Positions 20,930 through 31,377 of a stretch of 64,000 nucleotides of DNA are shown in pieces. The translations under genes and the position numbers were made by a program. The DNA is from Reticulitermes speratus. Lineage: Eukaryota; Arthropoda; Insecta; Blattodea; Rhinotermitidae. Location: contig JAJKFL010000004.1 of assembly GCA_021186555.1 (NCBI GenBank), positions 9,166,001 through 9,230,000 of the forward strand, written 5' to 3'. Below the pieces are notes generated by a model. The model made no database searches, was not told the DNA's origin, and saw only the letters and a program-made list of their open reading frames with translations. The first letter of the stretch is position 1, and every line of letters starts with the position of its first letter.

Positions 20930-21660
20930 AAGTACGGATTCATTTGCGCGGATTTTCACGGAACTCATCATACTCGTAGTTCAACGTCACTGCGTGAAGA
21001 TCTCTTATATCGAATTTCACCAGACTCGGAAATATATATATATATATGTGTGTAATATATGGATAGAAATTCATTTCTGTCTCTAAGTAAAATATAGCTT
21101 TTATTGCCGCGGTTTTTACAAGATTCAAAAAGACGCAAAAACATCATTTGAAGTTCACTTTACTTCATATCTCATCCAAATCAGAAAACAAATTTGGAAA
21201 GTATGAGTACGAATTTATTTTCGGCCTAAGATAAAATATGGTATCGATTGCCCTGATTTTCGTAAAATTCAAAATGTCTAAATAATATCCTGTACCAAAT
21301 TCTTTCAACGTCGAATCAAGAACATAGAAAATGAGGCAAAAATTCCCCCACGCTCGCGAGTAAAATATTACCTTCACGGAGCCGATTTTCACGAAACTCA
21401 CCTACATCCAGCGCATTATTTGAATACTTCTTGTACTGAATTTTACCCAAATTGGCCGTGAATTAATTCAAGTACGGGTAGAAGTTTATTTTCCCATAAC
21501 TAAAATTTGAATATCTTCACGAAAATCACGCTACCTCGACAGCTTTTTATAAAAGAATTTTTAACCCGAATTTCATGAAAATCCAATAAAACGATTAGTC
21601 GCTGTTATCGGGTAAAGAACAGAATGACGGACGCGGTCGTTACTTAAGTCTTTTTTGCTT
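20930..21660. repeat. Degenerate ~120-bp tandem block
   Basis: The same phrase order as 6640-7320: GATTTTCACGGAACTCA, ATCGAATTTCACCAGAC, AAGTAAAATATAGC and CCGATTTTCACGAAACTCAC, repeated four to five times. It ends near TTTCATGAAAATCC and ACGGACGCGG. Confidence 0.5.
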
Positions 21661-21690
21661 CGTATATAAGACTTCAATCAGTACAAATTT

Positions 21691-21821
21691 CCGATATAGC
21701 GCCACCCTCTTTTAGCGCTCATGAAAATCTGTAAACAGAAATTCCACATTACACAGTATTTCGATTGTCACTCTCGATATGTCGACACAAACTGCGGTGA
21801 AAAACAGGGGCGCTATATCGA
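21691..21821. mobile_element. MITE with CGATATAGCGCCAC ends
   Basis: The left end is CCGATATAGCGCCAC and the right end GGCGCTATATCG. Inner words (CAGAAATTCC, GTATTTCGAT) are shared, reversed, with 40774-40909. It is non-coding. Confidence 0.7.
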
Positions 21822-22384
21822 TCTTTGACTTTATTTAAATTTATCTCCAATGATGTCAATCAAATATACAATTGTTATTTCGTTATAAGTTTAAATGTCG
21901 TTGCTATGGAAACGCGAGTTACTTACAAATGAAAATATAAGTCGTAAGGTTTTGGCATCATAGCGTGAAACATAAGGGATATATATAGTACAGCCACATT
22001 GATCTGAAAGAACGTTAAATGTCAAGCTCCTACCTGTGAGATGAAAAACTGCTTCTTCAGCCCGCACACGACGGGATGTCTTCACTTTCTGAAAAAGAAC
22101 AAATGAAAGGCGTCACAGAAGTGAATGCTAACACATCCATTGCATACAGAGAACAAACCTTCCATCACTACGTAATACAGTACCTGAGAAACCACAGCTG
22201 ACACGCATAACGTGACCAGAATCGATAGCAGTCAAAATTGTGGAAAATTTTATAGAGTTATCTATTTAGGATTCCTTCGACTCTCAATGTATAAAAGAAA
22301 TCAATTCAAAAAATTTGTAACGTTGGTACTTATATTAAATTTAAAATTACGTGATTTCTGGACTTTTCTCATCGTCTAGCACTC
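21822..22384. other. Unassigned spacer
   Basis: Nothing recognised. Confidence 0.4.
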
Positions 22385-22840
22385 CAAAGAGAATAGCTCG
22401 GTCGGTATAGCAACTAGCTACGAGGTGGAAGACTCGGAGTTCCAATCACGACAAGGAAAAAAGATCGTCTACTCTGCAGAATGTTCAGGCCTACTCTGCA
22501 GAATGTTCAGGCCTACTCTGCAGAATATTCAGGCCTACTCTGCAGAATGTTCAGGCCTACTCTGCAGAATGTTCAGGTCTACTCTGCAGAATGTTCAGGC
22601 CTACTCTGCAGAATGTTCAGGCCTATTCTGCAGAATGTTCAGGCCTACTCTGCAGAATGTTCAGGCCTACTCTGAGGCCCATACGTCATCCTATTCGATG
22701 GGTACCAGGGTCCTTTCCCAGAGGTATAGCGGCCGAGCCGTGAAGTTAACATCTCACCTCCATGTAGTGCCGAAATTAAGAATGAGTGGAGTTATACCTC
22801 TACTCAACCTACATTTATGACATGAACAGGGATGACTTCA
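22385..22840 (+). mobile_element. SINE family 2 carrying an internal minisatellite
   Basis: The head AATAGCTCGGTCGGTATAGC and a degraded B box (GAGTTCCAATCACG) are followed by nine 22-bp repeats. The normal body then resumes (CGATGGGTACCAGGGTCC, AATGAGTGGAGTTATACC). Confidence 0.8.
22470..22667. repeat. 22-bp minisatellite, 9 units
   Basis: The unit is TACTCTGCAGAATGTTCAGG plus CC, nearly invariant. It lies exactly within the SINE body, so it probably grew from SINE sequence. Confidence 0.95.
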
Positions 22841-23068
22841 GCTTAGAGGTTTTACACATATTTCGTCAAATGGATCTGCGTCCGGCTTCAGGTGTAAAGA
22901 CGGCGAGGCACCTACTGACCTGAGTCCGTAAGGAAAAGCTAAAGCTGCGACAGCCACAGGACCATAATCAAAACCTGGAACAAGACAGCGTTTCGGAAAA
23001 GATATATGTTCCGTGTTCAGGAGAAAAAAAAGACATTCTCGGGTCCTGAGTTTAGGCTTCCGCCACGA

Positions 23069-23334
23069 TGTAGATGAGATCTGCTCTATTCTGGGATAAT
23101 ACGCAGCGTTGAGTGGTAGTTCTGTACCGACGTTTCTGGACAACTTATCGGTCCCATCTTCAAGGGTCAAAAAGTCGAAGAAGAAGGTCCCATCTTCAAG
23201 AGTGGAGAAGTCCAAGAAAGAGAGCCTTCTTCTTGGATTTCTTGAACCTTGAAGATAGGACCGATAGGTTGTCCCGAAACGTCGGACCAGAACTACCACT
23301 CAACGCTGTGTAATATCCCAGAAGAGTGTAGATC
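23069..23334. mobile_element. FB-A foldback, expanded centre
   Basis: GATGAGATCTGCTCTATTCTG and its inverse at 23310-23334. The inner GTACCGACGTTTCTGGAC and GTCCCGAAACGTCGGACC form the inverted pair. The centre has extra copies of GGTCCCATCTTCAAG. The motif cores read UUGAAGA, lacking C3. Confidence 0.75.
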
Positions 23335-23391
23335 TCATGCTCGGGTCTGTTAGATGGTGTTACAATCATTGTTCCATTTTATATTACCTTT

Positions 23392-23552
23392 ACCGTGCAT
23401 TGTTTAACAATTCACAAATTACACCCCAACGAAATGCGCTATATTTTTTCACTTTTTATTCTTTAACCCCTAGGCTGAAACTTATGTAGGGGTTAAATGA
23501 TAAAAAGTGAAAAAAATATACTGCATTTCGTTCGAGTGTAATTTGTGAATCA
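23392..23552. mobile_element. Foldback with collapsed hammerhead core
   Basis: ACCGTGCAT at 23392, arms AATTCACAAATTACACCCCAACGAA-like and inverse. At the tip UUUAACCCC pairs with GGGGUUAAA, but between them only UAGGCUGAAACUUAUGUA remains. CUGANGA and stem II have been deleted. It is a relic. Confidence 0.65.
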
Positions 23553-24188
23553 TTGTTCCATTTGCCTTAGAACTGCATTCTGTTGGGAATAGTAGTAGAA
23601 GGACAAATTCCAGAGACAGATAAACCTCATTAATAATATGTTTTGAAGCAGAGTGCTCATAGTTCTTCTTACAAGTTATTTTCATTTTTTATAGCAATTA
23701 GAACAGAAAATCTGGTGTCTTCGTGATAATGCCCTGGCTTATCTATTCCTTTCAGCCTCAACAGGTGGCCCAGAGTTGGAAATGTGCCAGCAAGCTGCCA
23801 AGTGGTACAGAAGTAAAACGTTAAGTGAGATATGTACAAGAAAATTGAACAACACAGACGAGGCATGGCTTCATGCTTAAACTTTTATTTCTCAATGATT
23901 TTCATACAGAGCTCTTACGCTCAATTTCTTATTACGAATAAATACAGACCAAGCTTTCCCTAAAATAACTTGCGACCATCATTCTTTGCGCAACGGACAC
24001 TGCTCTCTTCATCACGTGTTGCTTCCAAATTTTTAAAAACCAAAACCGGGACACTTATTAACCTTTATGTGGCCGGGGAGCGAGTAGACAAAATATTTAA
24101 CACGCCACACCATAAAAAAGCAGAATAATTTGTTAATTTTTCTAAGATATAAATCAGATAAAATTATTACATACAGATACAAAAGATG
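23553..24188. other. Unassigned spacer
   Basis: Nothing recognised apart from ordinary AT-rich sequence. Confidence 0.4.
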
Positions 24189-24216
24189 AAATAATAATAA
24201 TAATAATAATAATAAT
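24189..24216. repeat. (AAT)n microsatellite
   Basis: Nine consecutive AAT units, just upstream of a SINE. Confidence 0.9.
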
Positions 24217-24232
24217 GTCACTCAAAGTTATG

Positions 24233-24520
24233 GTGGGCCGGGATAGCTCAGTCAGTACAGCGACTTGCTGATGGCTGGAGGGTCCGGGGATCGAAACCCG
24301 GTAGCGGCGAGATTTTCGACAAACGTCCAGACGGGCATTGGGGCCCACCCAAAGTCCTATATAATGGGTACCGGCACATTCCGCTGGGTAAAGCCTCCGG
24401 GGCATGGTGTTAACTACTCATCCCCATCTAGCGACGAGGTTAAAGAATGAGTAGCTCTATAACTGTGCTCCCCTTCTGGGCCTTCATGGTCTGTTCTAGG
24501 GTGAACTTTACCTCTTTACT
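24233..24520 (+). mobile_element. SINE family 2
   Basis: The head is GGGATAGCTCAGTCAGTACA with GGGATCGAAACCCGG. The full body ends CTGTTCTAGGGTGAACTTTA. Confidence 0.85.
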
Positions 24521-24533
24521 TAATTGTACCTTG

Positions 24534-24775
24534 GGCACGCGGTGGCGCAGTTGGTTGAGGCACTGCGCTTCGATTCCCGATGGTGTCACTGGAATTTTTC
24601 ACTGACATAATCTAACAGAAATGAGTACCAGGAATCTTTCCTGGGGGGTAAAGGCGGCCGGTGCGTAGGGCTGACAACCTTACCACCTTCATGTGCCGAT
24701 TGTCTAAAAACCTGGGAGCCTCGACCTCCTGGAACCCTAAGGGCCTGTCAAGGCCTGTAATGGGATTGCTTTACC
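24534..24775 (+). mobile_element. SINE family 3, deleted head
   Basis: The A box is GGTGGCGCAGTTGGTTGAGG. A deletion removes part of the head up to CGATTCCCGATGG. The body has GTAAAGGCGGCCGGTGCG and TTGTCTAAAAACCTGGGAGC. Compare 26935 and 56093. Confidence 0.8.
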
Positions 24776-25561
24776 TTTTTGTTTTAACTTACTTAATTGT
24801 ACCTTACTCAAATTCAGGCACCCAGTTCACCTACTGATATTTCTTTAATATTTTTGCCTTGTCTTTCGCAGTCTATAATAAAACTACCATACACATCTTA
24901 TTTTCCCTCTCCTGTTAATACTTCTCAGTGGCTGGTCGGTGGCTGTCCTATCCTATTAATATTTTCTCCCAAAGTGGCTAAGTAAAAAGGTTCGTAACCA
25001 TTGTCAGAAATATATTATTTATACAATTTTGGAAAATCCAGGATATTTGGCGCCCGGAACCAAATTTTATGGAACATCGGGACAGAGCTCTTTAAAATCC
25101 ATTAAACCGGGACTGTCCCGGAAAAAGTAGAATAAAATAAAACCTTAAATCGTTTTAGCCTACAATCATATCCATCGTGCTTATCTACCTTCCATGACAT
25201 AACCTAATCACACTAGGAAATACTAAAAAATATTTTATAATATTTTTTATTTTACTTGTTCTGCCATTTGGAAAATAGCGGGAGAAAACTACGCAGTGAG
25301 AATCTTCGTCATTTGTACTCAGCACCTCATATTATAGCCGGTATAAAATTGAGGATTATACATATGTCGTGGGTAGCTGTCATGAAAAACACGAGAAACT
25401 CGAAAGAATTGGTTATCTAAGAAATTGAAACAAGACACCACTTAGGATAGATTAGCCTAGCTGAGATAATAATAGTAAAATGAATCTTAAATAAAGAGGG
25501 TGTGAATATTTTGACTACATTCTTCTGCTACTGCGTAGGGGCCAATGGATGGCTGGTGTAA
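24776..25561. other. Unassigned spacer
   Basis: Nothing recognised. Confidence 0.4.
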
Positions 25562-25930
25562 ATTCATTCGTCATTCAGTAGTCTGTCTTATGACAGGTCC
25601 GTAGCCTCTTCCAAAGCGACTTCTCCACAGATTGCGATCTAGTGCTTCCTCTTTCAATTTCCAGTATCTTCTCTTTTCTTTAGGGTCATCCAGTAGCAGC
25701 TTACGTCTTCTCCTTCATGTTCCCGTCATTTCTATCCTTCCTTCTAACTTTCCTTCAATCACATGTTTCAGAAGGCAGTTCCTACGCAATATGTCACCAA
25801 TCCAGTTAGCCTTTCTTCTTTTTATTGTATGTACGATATTCCTCTCCTCCTTGACTCTGTGTAATACTTCTTCATTTCTCACACGATCGGTCCAACTGAT
25901 CTTCTCCATTCTTGTTGCAAATACAATAAT
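25562..25930 (-). mobile_element. LINE B, 3' fragment
   Basis: The minus strand encodes MEKISWTDRVRNEEVLHRVK, KRRKANWIGDILRRN and a shifted remainder ending near LEEATDLS, followed by GAATGA repeats. This is the C-terminal ORF2 region of a LINE also seen at 40519, 50560 and 56415. Confidence 0.75.
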
Positions 25931-26384
25931 AAAAATTCCCGCTCTATAAATGACGAAAAATTTTTGAGCAAGTGTCTGAGGATTGGCTTCTGGTCCATTG
26001 TATAGATAAAGCCACCGCAGACCCCGTGGCGTGGGTGACGTCCCCAAACGTATAGAAGTCTAAAATTGTCGTGGGGTCTTACAGAATTGATTCCGTTCTT
26101 CTGACAAAAGGCAGTGTTCTGAGATGTCTGGGAGGAACTTCGCTAATAATTATGGGCGGGGCCGATCGTCGAGTTGCGGAGAGGACATGTTATCTACTCT
26201 ACTGGAAATGTCTGTGTTCCACGAAATAAAAAATGTGTATCAGCCCGGCTGTCTTTTTTGTTTTGTCTCCCTTTCTAATTAAATTCTGTGGCCAAAGATT
26301 CCGCCTTTAAATTTTTTATTCAATATAATCTTGCGTTCCACACCACAATATTTATACAATGCAATATTTTGATTTCCGTCGCGA
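25931..26384. other. Unassigned spacer
   Basis: Nothing recognised. Confidence 0.35.
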
Positions 26385-26588
26385 TGTGATGAGATCTGCG
26401 CTCTTCTGCGATATTACGCGGCGTCTTGTGGTAATTATTTACAGAGGTTTCGGGACAACGTATAGGTTCCATCTTCATGGATCAAGACTCTTGACAGGTG
26501 AAGATGGGACCGATACGTTGTCCCGAAACGTCGGTAAACAATTACCACACGACGCCGCGTAATATCGCAGAAAAGCGCAGATCTCAAT
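26385..26588. mobile_element. FB-A foldback
   Basis: GATGAGATCTGCGCTCTTCTG and inverse, inner ATTACGCGGCGTCTTGTGG and CCACACGACGCCGCGTAAT, and an inverted motif pair. The bases before UGAAGA are G on the plus motif and A on the minus motif. Confidence 0.8.
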
Positions 26589-26754
26589 GTAATATTTATT
26601 ATTCCTGTGATACAGTGAGCCTCTTTCTGTGTGGATCTTGAGTCCTCTAATGGTCCCAAGATAATTCTTCCCACGGGACATGAATGAATAAAGAGCACTG
26701 TCTAATGGCTATTGACAGTGAGAGGACAGAAGTTTGAATTTGTTCACCACGAAC

Positions 26755-26905
26755 AACGAATGTACTGCCCCAGAAGAGAACCGAACCGAATCCAGCCCAA
26801 CCTTAGATTATATCTGCTTTGAGGTCCACTCTGCCTCCTACACACTCGTCTCAATCTAGGGCCGAAAGTTAAGAACAAGGGAGCTATACCTCCACAAGGT
26901 AAAAT
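26755..26905 (+). mobile_element. SINE family 2, degenerate
   Basis: CTCGTCTCAATCTAGGGCCG and AAGTTAAGAACAAGGGAGCT match the distal body. The proximal part is barely recognisable. Confidence 0.4.
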
Positions 26906-26934
26906 TCATAGTTAGGTAAATCAGCCCTATACGT

Positions 26935-27210
26935 ACAGGCCTGGACAGGCACTTAGGTTTCCAGGAGGTTGAGGCTCCAAGATGTCAAACCCATAGGCAT
27001 ACGTATGAAGGTGGTAAGGTTGTCAGCCCTAAGCACCGGCCACCTTTACTCCCCAGGAAATATTCCTGGTACTCATTTCGACCTCAGGGCCGTAGTGCGG
27101 CCGGAGGGATTATGTCAATGAAAAATTCAAATGACACCATCGGGAATCGAACCCGCGACCTTCCGGCTTGTACGGCATTGCCTCAACCAACTGAGCCACC
27201 GCGTGCCCCC
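26935..27210 (-). mobile_element. SINE family 3, full head
   Basis: In reverse: GGGGCACGCGGTGGCTCAGT (A box) and GTCGCGGGTTCGATTCCCG (B box), with body words ACCGGCCACCTTTACTCCCC and CCAGGAGGTTGAGGCTCC. Confidence 0.85.
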
Positions 27211-28221
27211 ATTGTTAACTGTAGCGTTAATAAAAGATTATCTGTGTAATCTATACAGAATTGTTCATCTTTCCTCCATGCGTTGCTACATCAGAGAAGG
27301 AGAGGTACACAACTAATATATATATATATACATACACACACATATATAATATATATATTAATATAACCAAAAGGTCAATGGAAACAAGGGTCAGAAAAAA
27401 ACGAGTACCAAAGCTGCCACCAAAAATCAGGGGGTGGGTGTGGGGGTAGCGCGCATGTCGTGACTAAATTCTTTAAAAATAAAAAAAAATTAACAAACAG
27501 AATTTCCACACAATTATATTATACCAAGTATACATGTAAAGAAACAGAAAAATAAGTAGACGAAAAAATTCTGCCTCGCTCTATTTGGATTATAAGTAAA
27601 ATGCGACCGAAATGTTGGACGTCATTTACAAAGACCTTCCCACGGAGATAAAATTGCTTTAGCTGGCCTGTCACGTCCACCTACGTAGCGGCAAAACAGA
27701 GAGGCTAAGAGTTCAGAGTTCAGGATGGGTTCACCTCAAAGTCTGACAGGAAGGTCAAGGAGGTTACAAGAGAAGAGAAGCCACTTCGGAAAACAGAGAA
27801 CCAGAACGTGCCACAATCCGTGAGTCGTTGCTAAAATAAATGACCAATTTGTGTGGCAGCCAGCAGAGTGAATCAACACAGTAACAATGAAAGTGATAAT
27901 GACTTCCATATCCCGTTTAATTTCCCTAGAGCCAACATATCGGTTACAACAAAGAGATACACGTAACACGTGAAATTCTATTCAATCACAGCAGTTGGTT
28001 TTTTACGGCTCTTTGATTACGTAAGCGGTCAGTATATATGAATAAAAAAGCGGCATATGGAACACACAAAACCTATTAAAGGGAATTTAACAAATTTAAT
28101 GATGTACATAAGCCTTGCAATTGATTAACTATACAATATTTGTTCAAAATAATTGTACATATAATTATAAATAGCTATCTGTTATTTCGTAATATTCCTA
28201 TTACATCTTTAGTCTTAACTC
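27211..28221. other. Unassigned, with a TA microsatellite at 27317-27362
   Basis: TATATA and CACACA runs at 27317-27362. The rest holds nothing recognised. Confidence 0.4.
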
Positions 28222-28302
28222 ACCGTGCATTTTATTATTTTAGATATACACCAACAAAATGCACAAATTAATAAAGGTGCAAATTAGCTCCTTATTTTCA
28301 TA

Positions 28303-28353
28303 ATTTAACCCTACACGCGTTTCGGCTCTTTATGAGCCATCATCAGGGATTTT
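28303..28353 (-). ncRNA. Hammerhead-ribozyme-like motif (type I)
   Basis: Stem I AAUCC/GGGUU, core CUGAUGA, stem II GGCUC-AUAAA-GAGCC (5 perfect pairs), GAAA, stem III ACGC/GUGU, then UA. Among the best copies in the window. Confidence 0.75.
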
Positions 28354-28724
28354 TCTAATAAAAAGTGCTTTTCAAATGCTGAATCTGTTGATGACGCTTG
28401 TAAAGTTATGAACTATTTTAGAGCATAAAAACACTCGTTCATAAGTTAAAAACATGAGTCATAAATTATAGTTAAAATGATGATTTGTTAAAAAAATGAT
28501 AACTTGTTAAAAACACTGTTCACTGCGTCTATATATAAAGATGTGTTCGCACTTCCAGAGGTTATAGGAGATCATATATTGCACTGTGTTGGTTGTGATG
28601 GAATTTGATGCAGAACGGCGATAGGCAATGCGTGCTGTATGAGTGTTTTTATGCTCTAAAATAGTGCATAACTTTACAAGCGTCATCAACAGATTCAGCA
28701 TTTGAAAAGCACTTTTTATAAGAA

Positions 28725-28772
28725 AAACCCCTGATGATGGCTCATAAAGAGTTGAAACGCGTGTAGGGTTAA
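28725..28772 (+). ncRNA. Hammerhead-ribozyme-like motif (type I)
   Basis: Stem I AACCC/GGGUU, core CUGAUGA, stem II GGCUC-AUAAA-GAGUU (two G-U pairs), GAAA, ACGC/GUGU, UA. The pairing is kept relative to the facing copy despite substitutions. Confidence 0.75.
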
Positions 28773-28849
28773 ATCATGATAAGGAGCTAATTTGCCCTTT
28801 ATTAATTTGTGCATTTTGTTGGTGTATATCTAAAAAAAAAAAATTCCTA

Positions 28850-29216
28850 TTACATGTTTCGGCCCATGAAGGCCATTTTCAGGGATAATTTAGTTAAAAA
28901 GAAACACGCTTATAACAAAGTACTTAGTGACCCACTACAGAAAAAACATCAAAATGTAACACAAGAATATAATTCCTTTTGAAGGAAGATGTCAGCACTG
29001 ACATAGAGGTCTGTCTGCAACCTTAGTACAAATTTGTAAAGAAACGTAAAACATATATAACAATATTTTATATATTTTAGCAATGTTTTATCACACGGTA
29101 TTTTATATTAATTTTATTTATGCACATATTAGAGAACATTTTGACATAAATGTACTCCTTTATACATAAATTCTTCCTGAAGATGGCCTTCATGGGCCGA
29201 AACATGTAGGAGAAAT
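28850..29216. mobile_element. Inverted hammerhead pair around a 280-bp spacer
   Basis: The left motif TTACATGTTTCGGCCCATGA (minus) has CUGAAAA in place of CUGAAGA, so G8 is lost. The right motif (29171-29216, plus) is intact. The arms outside the motifs are very short. Confidence 0.65.
29171..29216 (+). ncRNA. Hammerhead-ribozyme-like motif (type I)
   Basis: Stem I UUCUUC/GGAGAA (6 bp), CUGAAGA, stem II GGCCU-UCAU-GGGCC, GAAA, stem III AC/GU with loop AU, UA. Its facing partner is broken. Confidence 0.75.
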
Positions 29217-29231
29217 ATTAAAAAAAAAAAA

Positions 29232-29486
29232 TTTTTCCCACGGCGCTACAACCCCTAGTGGGCCAGGGCCTCCTCATTGTCAAGACTTCACGACCACACT
29301 CAGACACACACAACACTCGGTAAGACTCCTCTGGACGAGTGATCAGCCCGACGCAGAGACCTCTACCTGACAACACACAATACTCACAAGAGACAGACAA
29401 CCACGCCCCCGGCGGGATTCGAACCCGCAATTCCAGCAAGCGAACAGCCGCAGACCCACGCCTTCGACCGCGAGGCCATTGGCATT
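29232..29486 (-). mobile_element. SINE family 1
   Basis: CGGCGCTACAACCCCTAGTG, TCGGTAAGACTCCTCTGG, B box GCGGGATTCGAACCC and A box CCTTCGACCGCGAGGCCATT in reverse. Confidence 0.85.
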
Positions 29487-29777
29487 GAGTAAATAACAAA
29501 TAGTTATTTATAATTATATGTGAAATTAGTTGGAATATGTATTGAATACTGTTAAAGGTAATTTAACAGTTCATTAGCATTGTATGCCTTAACACAATTA
29601 AAGCTGATAGACTGTACAGATGTAATAGGTAGCAGGTCACCGCGGTGTTACGGGTTATAAACCTACCAGGGACAGGAAGAAGCCGGAAGGTGAAAGAGTT
29701 AACTCAGTTGTCCTTCCGTTACCACATTGTTATCTTCATGAGCCGACGCAGCACAAATCTGCATAGTGACTAGTTTA
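29487..29777. other. Unassigned spacer
   Basis: Nothing recognised. Confidence 0.4.
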
Positions 29778-30025
29778 TGAGCTGGGCGACCGAGGTGATG
29801 GAGGGTTTAATTTCCCGCTGGGAGCCGAGATTTACTGTTCGCTAAGGCGTCCACGCTTGCTCGTATTCCCATCGGGATTCATATGCACTAACGATGATGC
29901 TTTCCGAAAGGATAAAGCTTTCGAGGCCTGAAAGCCAAACTCACGTCAATCTAGTTTCGACGTTAAGAATGCGTGGAACTACATCTCCACTCTCCCCTGC
30001 CTATTCATATCGCGATGCTTAAGAC
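29778..30025 (+). mobile_element. SINE family 2, old copy
   Basis: GAGCTGGGCGACCGAGGTG stands in the head position. GACGTTAAGAATGCGTGGAA and CTACATCTCCACTCTCCCC match the distal body. Confidence 0.4.
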
Positions 30026-30084
30026 AGGACATTTATTTATCTGTCGTTACTGACATTTATAGCAGAAAATTTTTTTTATTTCTC

Positions 30085-30830
30085 ATATTGTGCATCATCT
30101 ACATTTATTATATCAACCAACACATGCACTGGATAAAATACATTCATGAGCTATACGTACAGTTGTAAACAACTGCAACACCTGAAACGGCTTATTTTAA
30201 TACTTTTAATACTATCAATATTAAAACACTGTAAATTTATGGTTATTAATTTAATGTATTTTAGAATTTTAATATCAAATATTGTGATAATTTCTGTAAA
30301 GTAATAACCATGGCTCAACAGCCCTATATGGGCTCGGGCCTCCTCTTGCCTCCTCTTTTCGAGGTTACTAAGTCGTGCGCATTCATGGCAGTTGGTGACT
30401 AGTCAACTGGCCGCGCTAGTGTTCTATCGATCCTGATGTGTCGGCCAGAGCCATCTGGCAGGCAGTCAGGAGACTTGGGTGAGAAATGGAGGCAATTTGG
30501 CTTACGCAACATCTTTATTCATGCCCGTAAGGTTCTTTTACATGCCGTAAATCTACGACATCTCCGAAGGAAGTGGTGCTACGGATTTTTATCACCCTTA
30601 AAAATCCCATCGACTCGACGCGGATCGAACCCGCGAACTAGTCCACCGAGGTCGACGATAATTTCTGTAAAGGCGACATAATAACTAGATTTGTGTGTTG
30701 GATCCACATACCTTTGTATCGAACGGTCCCCCGATGATGGCAACTCGGTGCTCAAACATGTAGGGGTTTTTATAATAGCTCATAAATCATATTTTATTCA
30801 GTGCATGAGTTGGTTGATATAATAAACTAC
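30085..30830. mobile_element. Foldback of hammerhead type, split by SINE 4
   Basis: The left arm (ATATCAACCAACACATGCAC, ACATTCATGAGCTATA) pairs with the right arm (AGCTCATAAATCATATTTTA, GTGCATGAGTTGGTTGATAT). The plus motif at 30728-30770 is decayed (CCGAUGA, CUCAAAC). A SINE sits at 30302-30656. Confidence 0.7.
30302..30656 (-). mobile_element. SINE family 4 with perfect 16-bp TSD
   Basis: GATAATTTCTGTAAAG occurs at 30286-30301 and again at 30657-30672, flanking the element. On the minus strand it starts GTCGACCTCGGTGGACTAGT and has B box GGGTTCGATCC. The anticodon-side part of the head is deleted. The A-rich tail end is GTAATAACC in reverse. It matches 38461-38862. Confidence 0.9.
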
Positions 30831-31377
30831 ATCAGCTTCTGGCATAAATATCAGCTCCCCCTCTCTTCCCCTATCAACGTAAGCCTGCATAAACACACCA
30901 GTAGGGTCACAGTCAATAAATTAATCTGCGTTTTCCCTTCGTTTTTATGTCTTTCTTGTTCTCGCAATATGGCCCAAACATCAATTTTCTTTCCCTCAGC
31001 ATTACATGATTCGGCTTTGTAACTGGGGCTGTCATTACTCCATGACAATCTGATTACAAACGATTAAAAATATTAGTACTTGAACTGATTAATGAACATC
31101 TTCAATTCCAGGTCTGAGTTCTTTGGAAATTTGAGGCTTTGGGGGGGGGGAGGACGGGAATATAGACATTCCCCCTAAGATATCTCCACCAAAAAGAACT
31201 TTAACGAAGATATATAATCCCGGAGATTCAATGTTTGAAACCAATAATATTCTGACATACACATAAACACCAATGTGCCTCAATTTTAAATACGGTGGAC
31301 AATCAAAACTTCAAAAAATTCTTTGTTTATTTCCAAAACTTCAGCTTCCTCTTCTTAGAACAAAAAGATTCGTACAG
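30831..31377. other. Unassigned, with a 10-bp G run
   Basis: G run at 31141-31150. Nothing else is recognised. Confidence 0.35.

Larger units (their letters stand above)
28222..28836. mobile_element. Large foldback element with an inverted hammerhead pair, 615 bp
   Basis: ACCGTGCAT at 28222, TATACACCAACAAAATGCAC, and arms of about 200 bp each side (28245-28440 and 28645-28836) that include GATTCAGC, GATGACGC and AGCATAAAAACACTC inverses. Hammerheads lie at 28303-28353 (minus) and 28725-28772 (plus). No protein is encoded in the 200-bp centre. Confidence 0.85.
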
